Below are positions 9,031 to 22,263 of a DNA stretch of 48,779 nucleotides, in pieces. The position numbers and the translations under genes were made by a program. Position 1 is the first letter of the stretch. The number at the start of each line of letters is the position of its first letter. Below the pieces are notes generated by a model. That model saw nothing but the letters and a program-made list of their open reading frames with translations. It was not told the origin of the DNA and ran no database searches. This DNA is from Massilia sp. UBA2604 (GTDB lineage Bacteria; Pseudomonadota; Gammaproteobacteria; Burkholderiales; Burkholderiaceae_D), in NCBI GenBank assembly GCA_002339265.1, contig DDKG01000271.1, positions 1 to 48,779 on the forward strand, given 5' to 3'.

Positions 9031-10185
9031 CTACGAGCGCGCCCGGAACGGATTGCGCTCGTTCAGCTCATCCATGTAGTCGTCGATCCCGCCCGCTTCG
9101 CGCTCCAGGAAGCGTTCGACCGCGTCCGCGAACGACGGATGCGCCAGCCAGTGCGCCGACCAGGTCCTGGTCGGCAGGAAGCCGCGCGCCATCTTGTGCT
9201 CGCCCTGGGCGCCGCCTTCGAACGTGGCGATGCCCTGCTCGATGCAGAATTCCAGCGGCTGGTAATAGGCTGCCTCGAAATGCAGGCAGGGCACGTGCTC
9301 GAGCGCGCCCCAGTAGCGGCCGTACAGCGTGTGCTCATCATGGATCACCAGCGAGGACGCGACCGCCCGGCCATCCTGTTCCGCGATCACCAGCAGGATA
9401 TTCTCCGGCATCGTCGCGCCGATGCGCAGCAAGAAATCCAGGTTGAGATAGGGCGTGGAGTGGTGCTCGCGGTAGGTGTTGCGGTAGCAGCGGTTGAACA
9501 GCACCCAGTCCTCGCGCGCCGCGTCCACGCCGCGCACCCGGCGCATCGTCACGCCGGCTTCCTTCACCTTGCGCCGCTCGGCGCGGATGTTCTTGCGTTT
9601 CTTCTGTTCGAGCGTCGCCAGGAAGTCGTCGAAGCTGCGGTAGCCGTTGTTCAGCCAGTGGAACTGCACGCCGCTGCGCAGCAGGAAGCCGGCCTCGCGC
9701 AGCTGCTGCGCCTCTTCTTCGGGCGGGAACAGCACATGGGTCGACGACACCTCGGTGGCCTGCTGGGTGGCTTTCAACACCTCGACCAGGGCCGCGCGCG
9801 CCTCGGCATCGCGCGCCAGCAGCCGTCCACCCGCGACGGGCGTAAACGGGATGGCCGACAGCAGCTTCGGATAATAGTCGAGCCCATGGCGCTGGTAGGC
9901 GTCGGCCCAGGCCCAGTCGAACACGTATTCGCCATACGAATGGCCCTTGACGTACAGGGGCAGGGCCGCCGCCAGCGCATCGTCCGGGTCGAACAGCAGC
10001 AGGAATTGCGGCTGCCAGCCGGTGTCCGGCGCGGCGCTGCCGGAAGCGTGCAGGGCGTGCAGGAAGGCGTAGGAAAGGAAGGGTGTCGGGGCCGATTGGG
10101 CCCTGACCAGGGCGTCCCAGCGGGATTGACCGACTTCGGACAAGTCGGAAACGATATGCGTGCGATAATTCAAAATTGCTTCCAT
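9031..10185 (-). CDS. DUF482 / GNAT-like FemAB-fold protein
   Basis: Soluble protein of 384 aa from the DUF482 (COG3146) group, whose members have a tandem GNAT/FemAB-like fold and are predicted acyltransferases; the substrate is unknown. Visible landmarks are TPFLSYAFLHAL near the N-terminus, FLATLEQKKRKNIRAERRKV in the middle and FEGGAQGEHKMARGFLPT near the C-terminus, the usual DUF482 signature. I chose ATG 10185; an in-frame ATG at 10200 is also possible because neither has a good ribosome site. The gene is divergent from nadE with only 63 bp between the starts, so the promoters overlap. Confidence 0.85.
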   Translation of the reverse strand: MEAILNYRTHIVSDLSEVGQSRWDALVRAQSAPTPFLSYAFLHALHASGSAAPDTGWQPQFLLLFDPDDALAAALPLYVKGHSYGEYVFDWAWADAYQRHGLDYYPKLLSAIPFTPVAGGRLLARDAEARAALVEVLKATQQATEVSSTHVLFPPEEEAQQLREAGFLLRSGVQFHWLNNGYRSFDDFLATLEQKKRKNIRAERRKVKEAGVTMRRVRGVDAAREDWVLFNRCYRNTYREHHSTPYLNLDFLLRIGATMPENILLVIAEQDGRAVASSLVIHDEHTLYGRYWGALEHVPCLHFEAAYYQPLEFCIEQGIATFEGGAQGEHKMARGFLPTRTWSAHWLAHPSFADAVERFLEREAGGIDDYMDELNERNPFRARS

Positions 10186-10248
10186 TAAGACGAAGTGCAT
10201 GCCGGCGAGGCGGAGCCAGGCGCTTGCCGTATTGCGAACGATACCACC

Positions 10249-12662
<2,414 letters not shown>

Positions 12663-12672
12663 TTGCTGTTTC

Positions 12673-12688
12673 GATCGCTGTCGCGATC
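12673..12688 (+). terminator. Weak hairpin after the PII gene
   Basis: GATCGC (12673-12678) and GCGATC (12683-12688) form a 6-bp stem just after the PII stop codon. No T-run follows, so termination would be weak or Rho-dependent. Confidence 0.35.
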
Positions 12689-12697
12689 AATGCAAGG

Positions 12698-12951
12698 CTA
12701 GGGAAGGCGGCTCGCGGAGTCGCCGGCCCAAGAACACCAGTCTACACCAGAGAATTTTGTAACTAACCAACTTGGGCGCGTAGCCAACAGCCTGCGCCGC
12801 GATCCTGCATGCTGTGCGGTGAAAGGCGTCCAGGGAAGGCGTCGGGTTGGCGGCCATGTCGCCGACGGGGTGACGGTTGGCCACAAAATCGTACGGCGCG
12901 CAAGCGAGGCACTCAACAATCGACGCCTCGGCGGCGAGCCGCCAACCCTAG
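12698..12951. repeat. Intergenic element with inverted ends
   Basis: The left end CTAGGGAAGGCGGCTCGC (12698-12715) reappears inverted at the right end (12934-12951, reverse complement CTAGGGTTGGCGGCTCGC), 16 of 18 positions matching. A third partial copy, GGGTTGGCGGCC, lies at about 12843. The interior has no convincing frame. The right end overlaps the stop codon of the gene at 12948. It resembles a small non-autonomous or REP-like element, but no target duplication could be defined. Confidence 0.5.
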
Positions 12952-13553
12952 CGCCCCATCCGCATATCGAACTTCCACGTCAGCAGCCGCAGCCCGCTGA
13001 TGAACAGGCAGCTCGACCACAGCGCAAAGTCGTGCGACACGCCGTACTTGCCCATCAACAGGAACAGCCAGTTGCCGAGGAAGGCGCAGATCGCATACGG
13101 TTTGCCGTCCCGAAACACCATCGGCACCTCGTTGCAGACGATGTCACGCAGCACGCCGCCAAAGATCCCGGTAATCACGCCCATCATCGATGCGATGAAG
13201 ATCGGCATCTCGGCGGCCAGCGCGGCCGACGTCCCGGCGATCGAGAACAGGCCCAGTCCCACCGCGTCGGCGACGACGATCAGGCGTTCCGATACGATCT
13301 GGCGCAGGGTGCGGATCAAGGGCGAGGCCACCAGCGCGAGCACGAAGATCGCGATCGCATACTCCTGGTGCGTGACCCAGAACAGCGGGCGCTTGTCGAG
13401 TAGGATGTCGCGCAAGGTGCCGCCACCGAAGGCGGTGATGAAGGCGACCGTGAAGACCCCAACCAGATCCATGCGCTTGCGCCGCGCCTCGATGAAGCCG
13501 GAAAACGCGCCGACCAGGATCGCCATGATTTCGATGAACTTGATGAGGGTCAT
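12948..13553 (-). CDS. UPF0126 / TRIC-family membrane protein
   Basis: Integral membrane protein (201 aa, about seven hydrophobic segments) of the UPF0126/YicG family, prokaryotic relatives of trimeric intracellular cation channels, so a K+-type cation channel is the likely role. The internally repeated family motifs are clear: AFGGGTLRDILL (first half) and GIFGGVLRDIVCNEVP (second half). The frame is open to 13655, but MTLIKFIEIMAIL at ATG 13553 is the natural membrane-protein start. No strong ribosome site is visible. Its gene ends within the inverted-repeat element. Confidence 0.85.
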   Translation of the reverse strand: MTLIKFIEIMAILVGAFSGFIEARRKRMDLVGVFTVAFITAFGGGTLRDILLDKRPLFWVTHQEYAIAIFVLALVASPLIRTLRQIVSERLIVVADAVGLGLFSIAGTSAALAAEMPIFIASMMGVITGIFGGVLRDIVCNEVPMVFRDGKPYAICAFLGNWLFLLMGKYGVSHDFALWSSCLFISGLRLLTWKFDMRMGR

Positions 13554-13657
13554 GCAGCAGCAGGAAGCAGGAAGTGTTGTTAGACTACCATGCGCCCGCA
13601 AACTTACGTTAGGTAAATCTGCGGCCCTGCTACTGACGATGGAAAGCCTGTTCACGC

Positions 13658-14698
13658 ATGCGTATCGCCCCTATCCTGACCGCGGCCCTGGCCGCCGCCA
13701 TCTGCCCCAATCCACTGCAGGCGGCCGAGCTTCCGAACGTCCGTTTCGAGCATCACGACTGGGAGCTCGCCTGCGACAACACCCGTACCTGCCGCGCCGC
13801 CGGCTACCACGCCGATGACGGCCGCAACCTGCCGCTGTCGGTCCTGCTGGAGCGCGCGGCCGGCCCCGGGCAGGGCGTCAAGGCCCGGCTACGGTTGGGC
13901 GACACGCAGGACGGTGTCGACGCCCCGACGTCGCTGACGATGCAGGTCGATGGCCGCGCGCTCGGCACGGTCGCACTGAGCGGCGACGATGCGGTGGGCA
14001 GCCTGAGCGCTTCCCAAACGGATGCGCTGCTGCGCGCCGTGGCGGGAAGCGGCAAGGTCGCCTGGCGCGCGGGCAAGCGCAGCTGGACCTTGTCGGCCAA
14101 AGGTGCCTCGGCGGTCCTGCTCAAGATGGACGAATTCCAGGGCCGCCTGGGCACGCCCGGCGCGGCCATCCGCAAGGGGAGCAAGCCAGAGGCATCGGCA
14201 TTGCCGCCGCTGCCGGCCCCGGTGGTCGCGCCGGCGCCGGTCCCGCCCGGCGAGCTGGCACGCCTGGGGATGGAAGAAGAACGCATCCTGCTGGCGACCC
14301 TGCGAAAGACCGCCGGCAACGAGGACTGCGCCGACCTGGAGGCGATCGCCACCGGCGAGAGCACCTTCGCCTATGCGCCGCTCACGTCCGACAAGATGCT
14401 GGTGTCGGCGCGCTGCTGGCGTGGCGCCTATAACGAGGGGCACGGCTACTGGGTCGCGAACCGCAAGCCGCCGTTCGCCCCGCATTTGGTGACCCAGTCG
14501 GGCACGGACTACGACAAGGGCGTGATCGGCGCCGCCCACAAGGGGCGCGGCATCGGCGACTGCTGGGGCCACGACGAGTGGCTGTGGGACGGCCGGCGTT
14601 TCGTCCACACGGCATCGAGCACGACCGGCATGTGCCGCGGCATCGCCGCCGGCGGCGGCTGGAACCTGCCGACGCTGGTCAGCGCGATACGGCGCTGA
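13658..14698 (+). CDS. DUF1176 exported protein
   Basis: Predicted periplasmic protein, 346 aa, of the DUF1176 family (function unknown). It starts with a signal peptide, MRIAPILTAALAAAICP..LQAA, with cleavage likely near residue 24. The mature part opens with FEHHDWELACDNTRTC, the typical DUF1176 beginning with paired cysteines, and ends with a second family landmark GIGDCWGHDEWLWDG and a CRGI segment. A Pro/Ala linker at about 180-200 separates two halves. It is divergent from the TRIC-type gene and converges with the phytochrome gene, with the stop codons adjacent. Confidence 0.82.
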   Translation: MRIAPILTAALAAAICPNPLQAAELPNVRFEHHDWELACDNTRTCRAAGYHADDGRNLPLSVLLERAAGPGQGVKARLRLGDTQDGVDAPTSLTMQVDGRALGTVALSGDDAVGSLSASQTDALLRAVAGSGKVAWRAGKRSWTLSAKGASAVLLKMDEFQGRLGTPGAAIRKGSKPEASALPPLPAPVVAPAPVPPGELARLGMEEERILLATLRKTAGNEDCADLEAIATGESTFAYAPLTSDKMLVSARCWRGAYNEGHGYWVANRKPPFAPHLVTQSGTDYDKGVIGAAHKGRGIGDCWGHDEWLWDGRRFVHTASSTTGMCRGIAAGGGWNLPTLVSAIRR

Positions 14699-16903
14699 TC
14701 AGGCGCCCAGCAAGGGCAGGCGCAAGGTGAAGACGACCTGTCCATCCTCGTAGCGATAGCCGAGTTCGCCGCGGTGCTCGCGCACGATTTGCTGCGCGAT
14801 GTACAGGCCCAGGCCCATGCCGGTGCGGTTCCGCGGGTTGTTCATCGACGCGCGCTTGAAGGGATTGAACAGCGTCGCCACCGTCTCGGGCGCGATCGGC
14901 TCGCCCGCGTTCGCTACCGCGACCGAGGCTTCGCCACCGTGCGCCTTCAGGCAGACGGTCACCGGCTTGCCCGGTTCGCCATGGTGGCGCGCATTGCTCA
15001 GCAGGTTGGACAGCACCTGCGCCAGGCGGCCGCTGTCCGCATTCACCGTCGCCGCATCGTCGCACACCAGGTCGAGCGGGATCGAGGGATAGGCCAGGCG
15101 CGCCTCGTCCATCAGGTCCACCAGCAACGCTTTCAGGTCGACCGGTTCGAGCGTCACGCCCAGGCCCATGCCGCGGTCGATGCGGCTCATGTCCAGCACC
15201 TGGCTGATCATGCGCTGCATGCGATTGGTCGACGACTGGATGCGCTTGGCGAGCGTCGGCTGGTTGGCGCTGCCTGTACTGCCGGTGCGTTCCAGCACCA
15301 TGCCGGCCATATTGATCGAGTGCAGCGGGTCGCGCAGGTCATGGCCGAGCATGGCGAGCAGCTGGGCGCGGGTGGCCTCGGTCTGCGAACGGTGCGCGTT
15401 GACCGCGCGCATCAGCTCGGCCAGGGTCAGGCGCGCATTGGCCAGCACGTTCGGCTCCCACTGGTGGGCGCAGCCGCGCACCGTTTCGTGCCAGGCGTCG
15501 AACGAGCCGCGCGGCGTCAGGCGTTCGCCCAGCGGGCCGAGCGCGGCGATCTTGTCGGGGCGGCCGCCCCAGGCCACGGTGTCGATCTGCTCGACGCGCA
15601 GCATGACGCACCAGCCCTGGCCCAGCGGGTCGAAAGGCAGGGCCAGCATGCCGACCCACTTGCCGAGCCGGTCATGCAGGGCCGGCGGCCAGTCGGCCAC
15701 CATTTCGCGCACCACCAGGTCGTGTTCGTTCTCGGGCAGCGACTCGACGATGGCCCTGGCCAGGTCTTCCGGCAGGTCGCCGTGCCTGACGAGCTTGCCG
15801 TGCTGGGTGGCGATCATCGCCTGGGATTCGGACGCCGCCATCAGCGCGCCGGCGTGCTGGCCGAGGGCGTCGAGCGGGTCGTCGTCGAGCAGGAGCGACT
15901 CGATGATAGCGGTGCGCACCCGCGCCGACTGTTCGGCCAGGGTCGCGTCCTGGCGCGCTTCGATGCTGTGGATGGTCGAGGCCATCACCTGGGCCAGCAC
16001 GTCGGCCGCCATGCGCACTGCATAGGGCACCAGCTTGGGCGACATGTGATGGCAGGCGATCAGGCCCCACAGGCGGCCGTTGATCACGATCGACACGCTC
16101 ATCGAGGCGCGCACGTGCATGTTCTTGAGATACTCGACGTGCACCGGCGACACGCTGCGCAGCACCGCGAAGCTCATGTCGAGCGGCGCGGCGCCGGGCG
16201 CGCCGTACATCGGCACCGCGTTGTAATCCATGTCGGCGATCACGCGCAGGGTGTTGAGCGTGTACAGGCGGCGCGCCTGGGCCGGGATATCTCCCGCAGG
16301 GTATCGTTGACCGAGATACGGCACCAGGTCGTCGCGCCGGCTTTCGGCCACCACGTCGCCGCTGTCGTCGGCGCGGAAGCGGTAGGCCATCACGCGGTCG
16401 AAACCGGTGAACTCGCGCACCTGCTGCACCGCCGAGGAGAGCAGGGCGTCGATGGTCTTCTGGCGGCGCAGGCGGTCGATCAGGCCATGCGCCTTGATGG
16501 CAAAGCGGGATACTTCCTCGCTCGACGTCTCGCGCAACTCGAATTCGGCAACGATGCGCCCGTGGTGCGCGTGCACCACGCAATCGTAGTCGGCATTGCC
16601 GATGGTGAGGCCGGCGGCCAGCGGCGCGGCATCCTCGTCGTCCTTCGCGGCGATGCAGTCGGCCACCGCCTCGATGGCAGCCTGCGGCAGGAATAGCGCG
16701 GTATAGACAGACCCAAGTTGAAGGGCGATGCCGAGCAGGGCCGGAGCGTTGGCGCTCCAGCCGTCGAGCCGACCGTCTTCCTGGAAGAACAGCAGCGCTC
16801 CATGCGGCTGGATCGAGCCCGGGATGTGGATAGGCTCGTCAGCGCAGGACAACAGGTCGACTGGCCGCCCGTGTTCCATCGGAACTGCTTGCGTTGCCTT
16901 CAA
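14699..16903 (-). CDS. bphP: Bacteriophytochrome histidine kinase
   Basis: Red/far-red photoreceptor kinase, 734 aa, that should bind biliverdin. Order: N-terminal extension with the chromophore cysteine Cys20 (LLSCADEPIHIPGSIQPHG), PAS (about 20-125), GAF (about 140-320) with YPAGDIPAQARRLY (the DIP Asp) and LIACHHMSPK (the chromophore His), PHY (about 330-500) with the tongue motif LTPRGSF and WHETV, HisKA with LGHDLRDPLHSI (about 520) and an HATPase with GMGLGLYIAQQIV near the C-terminus. No receiver domain is fused and no response regulator or heme oxygenase gene is adjacent, so the partner and the biliverdin source must lie elsewhere. The usual PASDIP reads PAGDIP here. Confidence 0.95.
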   Translation of the reverse strand: MKATQAVPMEHGRPVDLLSCADEPIHIPGSIQPHGALLFFQEDGRLDGWSANAPALLGIALQLGSVYTALFLPQAAIEAVADCIAAKDDEDAAPLAAGLTIGNADYDCVVHAHHGRIVAEFELRETSSEEVSRFAIKAHGLIDRLRRQKTIDALLSSAVQQVREFTGFDRVMAYRFRADDSGDVVAESRRDDLVPYLGQRYPAGDIPAQARRLYTLNTLRVIADMDYNAVPMYGAPGAAPLDMSFAVLRSVSPVHVEYLKNMHVRASMSVSIVINGRLWGLIACHHMSPKLVPYAVRMAADVLAQVMASTIHSIEARQDATLAEQSARVRTAIIESLLLDDDPLDALGQHAGALMAASESQAMIATQHGKLVRHGDLPEDLARAIVESLPENEHDLVVREMVADWPPALHDRLGKWVGMLALPFDPLGQGWCVMLRVEQIDTVAWGGRPDKIAALGPLGERLTPRGSFDAWHETVRGCAHQWEPNVLANARLTLAELMRAVNAHRSQTEATRAQLLAMLGHDLRDPLHSINMAGMVLERTGSTGSANQPTLAKRIQSSTNRMQRMISQVLDMSRIDRGMGLGVTLEPVDLKALLVDLMDEARLAYPSIPLDLVCDDAATVNADSGRLAQVLSNLLSNARHHGEPGKPVTVCLKAHGGEASVAVANAGEPIAPETVATLFNPFKRASMNNPRNRTGMGLGLYIAQQIVREHRGELGYRYEDGQVVFTLRLPLLGA

Positions 16904-17043
16904 TACACATCCCCTTCTCGATAATCCGGAAATGTCCGGTGTGGAGGCATTCTACAGTTAACGGACGAGTGTCGGCCGGTTTGCAACTTTGAAACGGATT
17001 ATTGTCACACGACATCGTGGGCGGCGTCCACCCGGCGCAACCA

Positions 17044-17724
17044 TCAATCGTGCAGGGCGGGGCGCAGCAGGGCGATCAGGGCGCCATGGCCGCCGTCGGA
17101 GCGGCCGGCGGCGCAGAAGGCGATGACTTCATTCTTCTGCACCAGCCAGCTGTGCACGATGCTGCGCAGCACCGGCTCGCCCTTGGGCGAGCCATAGCCG
17201 ATGCCGTGGATGATGCGCACGCAGCGCACCCCGCGCCGGTTGGCGCGGTGGAGAAAGTCGGTGAGGGCGTCGCGCGCGCCGTCGCGGGTCAGGCCGTGCA
17301 GGTCGAGCTCGTCCTGAATCGGCCAGTGGCGCTTGCGCAGCTTTTTCACGACGTCGGGGCCGACGCCGTCGCGGGCGTAGCTCATCGACGGGTCTTCGTC
17401 GAGCATGCCTTCGACGTCGAACAGGTCGGACAGCTCGTCCGACATCGAGGCGCGCAGCACGTCCGCCGTTTCTTCTTCGGGGCTCAGCTGCGCACGCGCC
17501 TGGGCGGCGCGATTCGGCGCTACGTACACCGGGCGGTGCACGTAGCGGTCCGATTCGGGCATCCTGGTGATGCCTTCCATCGAGGTGCGGAACTCGACCG
17601 CCCGTTCGCGCGCGATGCGTTCGCGCTTTTCGCGTTCGGCCTGCTCGATGGCGCGCACGCGCTCGTCTTCCTTGAGCCGGTCGCGCAAGCCCTTGAGGTC
17701 AGCGAAGTCTTTCATGCCCGCCAT
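17044..17724 (-). CDS. Smr-domain protein
   Basis: 226-aa protein with a charged, coiled-coil-like N-terminal half (residues 5-45, rich in Arg/Glu) and a C-terminal Smr domain (about 140-215): LDLHGLTRDGARDALTDFL, VRIIHGIGYGSPKG and the closing GGHGALIALLR. The family (YdaL/SmrA-like) includes endonucleases acting on nucleic acids and ribosome-collision factors; the LDLHG and HG-G-G motifs are intact. A second possible start is ATG 17715. It lies 25 nt downstream of trxB on the same strand, so co-transcription is likely. Confidence 0.9.
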   Translation of the reverse strand: MAGMKDFADLKGLRDRLKEDERVRAIEQAEREKRERIARERAVEFRTSMEGITRMPESDRYVHRPVYVAPNRAAQARAQLSPEEETADVLRASMSDELSDLFDVEGMLDEDPSMSYARDGVGPDVVKKLRKRHWPIQDELDLHGLTRDGARDALTDFLHRANRRGVRCVRIIHGIGYGSPKGEPVLRSIVHSWLVQKNEVIAFCAAGRSDGGHGALIALLRPALHD

Positions 17725-17749
17725 CGATGATTGCCTTTGCTACTGTCGA

Positions 17750-18857
<1,108 letters not shown>

Positions 18858-18934
18858 AATCGTAGGGGCAACGCGGCCGTATATCGCTTAGAATGGGCGG
18901 ATCGTCGATAGTACTTACTTCCGCTGTACCTGTA

Positions 18935-21397
18935 ATGAGCAAGAATAGCCAAGCCAGCACTTCCGGATACACCCGTACCCAGGCCAGCGCCGCCGCCCGC
19001 CGTCCGCTGCCGGGCCGCCTTGCGCGCCTGCTGTCCGAGGCGCGCTGGATCGCCGGCGCCGTCGCCTTCCTGTATTTCGTCCTGATCATGCTCAGCTATA
19101 GCAAGCTCGATCCGGGCTGGTCGCACGCCAACGTCGTGCCGCGCATCGCCAACCTGGGCGGACGCGCCGGCGCCTGGCTGTCCGACCTGCTGCTGTTCAT
19201 CTTCGGTTTCTCGGCCTGGTGGTGGGGCGTGATCTTCCTGCGCCAGGTCTGGCGCGGCTGGCGCCGCCTCACCGACAAGCTCGGCACCAAGGTGGAGGAG
19301 CCGCACCACGGCGAGATGTACGTGCGCTGGATCGGCTTCGCCCTGATGTTCGCCGGCAGCGTCGGCCTGGAATACCTGCGCATGTGGTCGTGGGACGTCG
19401 AGCTGCCGCGCGCCCCGGGCGGGGTGCTGGGCCAGCTGATCGGCCACGCCAGCCACGTCGCGTTCGGCTCGACCGGCGCGACCCTGCTCCTGCTGCTGCT
19501 GTTCTTCCTGGGCTTTTCGCTGTTCTTCCAGGTGTCGTGGCTGAACGTGGCCGAGCGCATCGGCGGCGTGGTCGACGGCAGCTTCGACTGGTTCCGCATG
19601 CGCATGGAAGACATCGAGGACCGCCGCCATGGCGAGGCCGCCGCCGTCAAGCGCGATGAAGTAGTGGTCAACGAGCGCGCCAAGTTCACCGAAAAGCATG
19701 CCGACAAGCCGATCCCGGTCGTGAAGAGCGAGCCGTCGCTCGAGACGGCGCCTGCGCCAGTGCAGAAGACGGCCACCCCATCCGCGGCGCCGCTGGCGTC
19801 GGCCCAGGCGGTGGCGCCGAGCATCAAGATCGAGCCGCAGATGGTCAGCGTGCCCAAATCCGAGCGCGCCGAGAAGGAGCGCCAGTCGCCGCTGTTCCAG
19901 GACATGTCGGGCGACGGCGGCCTGCCGCCGCTGGGCCTGCTGGACGATGCGCCGGCGGCGCAAGAGACGGTGTCGGTCGAGACGCTGGAATTCACCAGCC
20001 GCCTGATCGAGAAGAAGCTGTCCGACTTCGGCGTCGAAGCCAAGGTCGTGGCGGCGTACCCGGGGCCGGTCGTCACCCGCTACGAGATCGAGCCGGCCAC
20101 CGGCGTCAAGGGCAGCCAGATCGTCAACCTGGCGCGCGACCTGGCGCGTTCGCTTTCCTTGACGTCGATCCGCGTGGTCGAGACCATCCCCGGCAAGAAC
20201 TATATGGCGCTGGAGTTGCCGAATCCGAAGAGGCAGATCGTGCGCCTGACCGAGATCCTCGGCTCCAAGGTGTATGGCGACAGCGCCTCGAGCCTGACCG
20301 TGGCCCTGGGCAAGGACATCGCCGGCAAACCGGTGGTGGCCGACCTGGCCAAGATGCCGCACCTGCTGGTGGCGGGTACCACCGGCTCCGGTAAATCGGT
20401 CGGCATCAACGCCACCATCCTGTCGCTGCTGTACAAAGCCGATCCGGCCGACGTGCGCCTGATCCTGATCGACCCGAAGATGCTGGAGATGTCGGTCTAT
20501 GAAGGCATTCCGCACCTGCTGGCGCCGGTCGTGACCGATATGCGTCAGGCCGGCCATGCGCTGAACTGGGCGGTCAACGAGATGGAGCGCCGCTACAAGC
20601 TCATGAGTAAGCTTGGGGTGCGTAACCTGGCCGGCTACAACGGCAAGATCCTCGAAGCGGCCAAGCGCGAGGAACACATCCCGAATCCGTTCTCGATCAC
20701 GCCGGACGCGCCCGAGCCGCTGGAGAAACTGCCGACCATCGTCATCATCATCGACGAATTGGCCGACCTGATGATGGTCGTCGGCAAGAAGGTGGAAGAG
20801 CTGATCGCGCGTATCGCCCAGAAGGCGCGTGCGGCGGGCATCCACCTGATTCTGGCGACCCAGCGCCCGTCAGTCGACGTGATCACTGGCCTGATCAAGG
20901 CCAACATCCCGACCCGCATCGCGTTCCAGGTTTCTTCGAAAATCGACTCGCGCACGATTCTCGACCAGATGGGCGCCGAGACCCTGCTGGGCATGGGCGA
21001 CATGCTGTATATGCCGCCCGGCACCGGCCTGCCGGTCCGGGTCCACGGCGCGTTTGTCTCGGACGACGAAGTGCATCGAGTTGTAAAACATCTGCAAGAG
21101 CAGGGCGAACCCAATTATATTGAGGGCATTCTCGAAGGCGGCACGCTTGAAGAAGGCGGCGCCGACGGGGCCGTGGCGGGCGAGGGCGGCGGCGAATCCG
21201 ACGCCATGTACGACCAGGCGGTGCAGGTCGTGCTCAAGAACCGCAAGGCCTCGATCTCGCTGGTGCAGCGTCACCTGCGCATCGGCTACAACCGGGCCGC
21301 CCGCCTGATCGAGCAAATGGAGCAGAACGGCATGGTGTCGCCGATGCAGTCGAACGGCAACCGGGACATTTTGGTGCCGACGGCCAGCGCTGAGTAG
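18935..21397 (+). CDS. ftsK: DNA translocase FtsK
   Basis: Septal DNA translocase (820 aa) for chromosome dimer resolution and terminus segregation. The N-terminal part holds about four membrane helices (residues 30-215), followed by a short Pro/Ala/Lys linker (about 215-340). The motor domain has Walker [15 protein letters not shown] near residue 480 and Walker [14 protein letters not shown] near 605. The C-terminal winged-helix gamma domain (about 750-815: [24 protein letters not shown]) would read KOPS sites and contact XerD. ATG 18935 is chosen over an upstream ATG at 18893 because similarity begins there. Confidence 0.96.
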   Translation: MSKNSQASTSGYTRTQASAAARRPLPGRLARLLSEARWIAGAVAFLYFVLIMLSYSKLDPGWSHANVVPRIANLGGRAGAWLSDLLLFIFGFSAWWWGVIFLRQVWRGWRRLTDKLGTKVEEPHHGEMYVRWIGFALMFAGSVGLEYLRMWSWDVELPRAPGGVLGQLIGHASHVAFGSTGATLLLLLLFFLGFSLFFQVSWLNVAERIGGVVDGSFDWFRMRMEDIEDRRHGEAAAVKRDEVVVNERAKFTEKHADKPIPVVKSEPSLETAPAPVQKTATPSAAPLASAQAVAPSIKIEPQMVSVPKSERAEKERQSPLFQDMSGDGGLPPLGLLDDAPAAQETVSVETLEFTSRLIEKKLSDFGVEAKVVAAYPGPVVTRYEIEPATGVKGSQIVNLARDLARSLSLTSIRVVETIPGKNYMALELPNPKRQIVRLTEILGSKVYGDSASSLTVALGKDIAGKPVVADLAKMPHLLVAGTTGSGKSVGINATILSLLYKADPADVRLILIDPKMLEMSVYEGIPHLLAPVVTDMRQAGHALNWAVNEMERRYKLMSKLGVRNLAGYNGKILEAAKREEHIPNPFSITPDAPEPLEKLPTIVIIIDELADLMMVVGKKVEELIARIAQKARAAGIHLILATQRPSVDVITGLIKANIPTRIAFQVSSKIDSRTILDQMGAETLLGMGDMLYMPPGTGLPVRVHGAFVSDDEVHRVVKHLQEQGEPNYIEGILEGGTLEEGGADGAVAGEGGGESDAMYDQAVQVVLKNRKASISLVQRHLRIGYNRAARLIEQMEQNGMVSPMQSNGNRDILVPTASAE

Positions 21398-21427
21398 GAC
21401 CGCGTATCGTCGAGCGGTGGTTGAACG

Positions 21428-21496
21428 CGCGTGGACGGCGGAGCCGTCCACCCTACGTTTGGCCGCTGTAGGGTGGACGGGTTCCCCGTCCACGCG
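21428..21496. repeat. BIME-like double palindrome
   Basis: Two head-to-head units, 21428-21456 and 21468-21496, are near-perfect inverted copies. Each arm is itself palindromic (GTGGACGGC/GCCGTCCAC and GTGGACGGG/CCCGTCCAC), and the inner ends CCCTAC/GTAGGG pair around an 11-nt loop. It lies between ftsK and lolA. Such GTAGGGTGGACGG units look like an interspersed REP family, but only this copy is in the window. Confidence 0.75.
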
Positions 21497-21538
21497 TCCA
21501 ACCTGCTCCGGCAAACCCTGACAAAAAAAAGGACCCGC

Positions 21539-22177
21539 ATGCAAGCAAAGACCTCATTCTCCTTCGCCACGCTGCTCATTACCGGCGTGCTGACCCTGTC
21601 TGGCGCGGCCCACGCCGCCGCCCTCGACCAATTCAAATCCTTCGTCGCCTCGACCCAGTCGGCCAAGGGCGAATTCACCCAGCAGCAGCTGGGCAAGTCG
21701 AAAAGCGGCAAGGCCACGCCCGCCTCGAGCGGCAGCTTCGTGTTCGCCCGCCCCGGCAAGTTCATCTGGACCTACCAGAAGCCCTATGAGCAAGTGCTGC
21801 AGGCCGACGGCGAGACCCTGTATATCTACGACAAGGACCTGAACCAGGTCACCACCCGCAAGCTCGGCAATGCGCTGGGCAGCTCGCCGGCCGCGATTCT
21901 GTTCGGCAGCAACAAGCTGGAAGAAAACTTCACCTTGAGCGAAGCCGGCGCGCGCGACGGCATGGAATGGCTGAACGCGACACCGAAGGCCAAGGACACC
22001 TCGTTCGAGCAGATCAGCATCGGCCTGAAGGGCGGCGTGCCGATGGCGATGGAATTGAAGGACACCTTCGGCCAGACCTCGCGCCTGACCTTCACCAACT
22101 TCCAGCGCAACCCGCAACTGGGTGCGCAGCAGTTCAAGTTCGAGGTGCCGAAGGGCGCCGATGTCGTAAACCAGTAA
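21539..22177 (+). CDS. lolA: Outer-membrane lipoprotein carrier LolA
   Basis: Periplasmic chaperone (212 aa) that carries lipoproteins from LolCDE to LolB. The signal peptide spans residues 1-26 with AHA before the cleavage point. The mature protein begins [21 protein letters not shown] and includes the family stretch [33 protein letters not shown] 21539 follows AAAAAAAAGGA (21523-21533), a usable ribosome site. It lies between ftsK and rarA in an order that I know as conserved in Burkholderiales. Confidence 0.95.
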   Translation: MQAKTSFSFATLLITGVLTLSGAAHAAALDQFKSFVASTQSAKGEFTQQQLGKSKSGKATPASSGSFVFARPGKFIWTYQKPYEQVLQADGETLYIYDKDLNQVTTRKLGNALGSSPAAILFGSNKLEENFTLSEAGARDGMEWLNATPKAKDTSFEQISIGLKGGVPMAMELKDTFGQTSRLTFTNFQRNPQLGAQQFKFEVPKGADVVNQ

Positions 22178-22263
22178 GCCGCGTACGGGGTGCGCGCGTC
22201 GCGCGGCCCCGTCGTGCATCGGCTACACTACGCCCATGCACAACCATTCGCACTTCCGCATTC

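Noticed and set aside
14774..16696. 640-codon plus-strand frame opposite the phytochrome gene
   Set aside because: His/Arg/Gln-rich composition without motifs; the minus-strand frame encodes a complete bacteriophytochrome.
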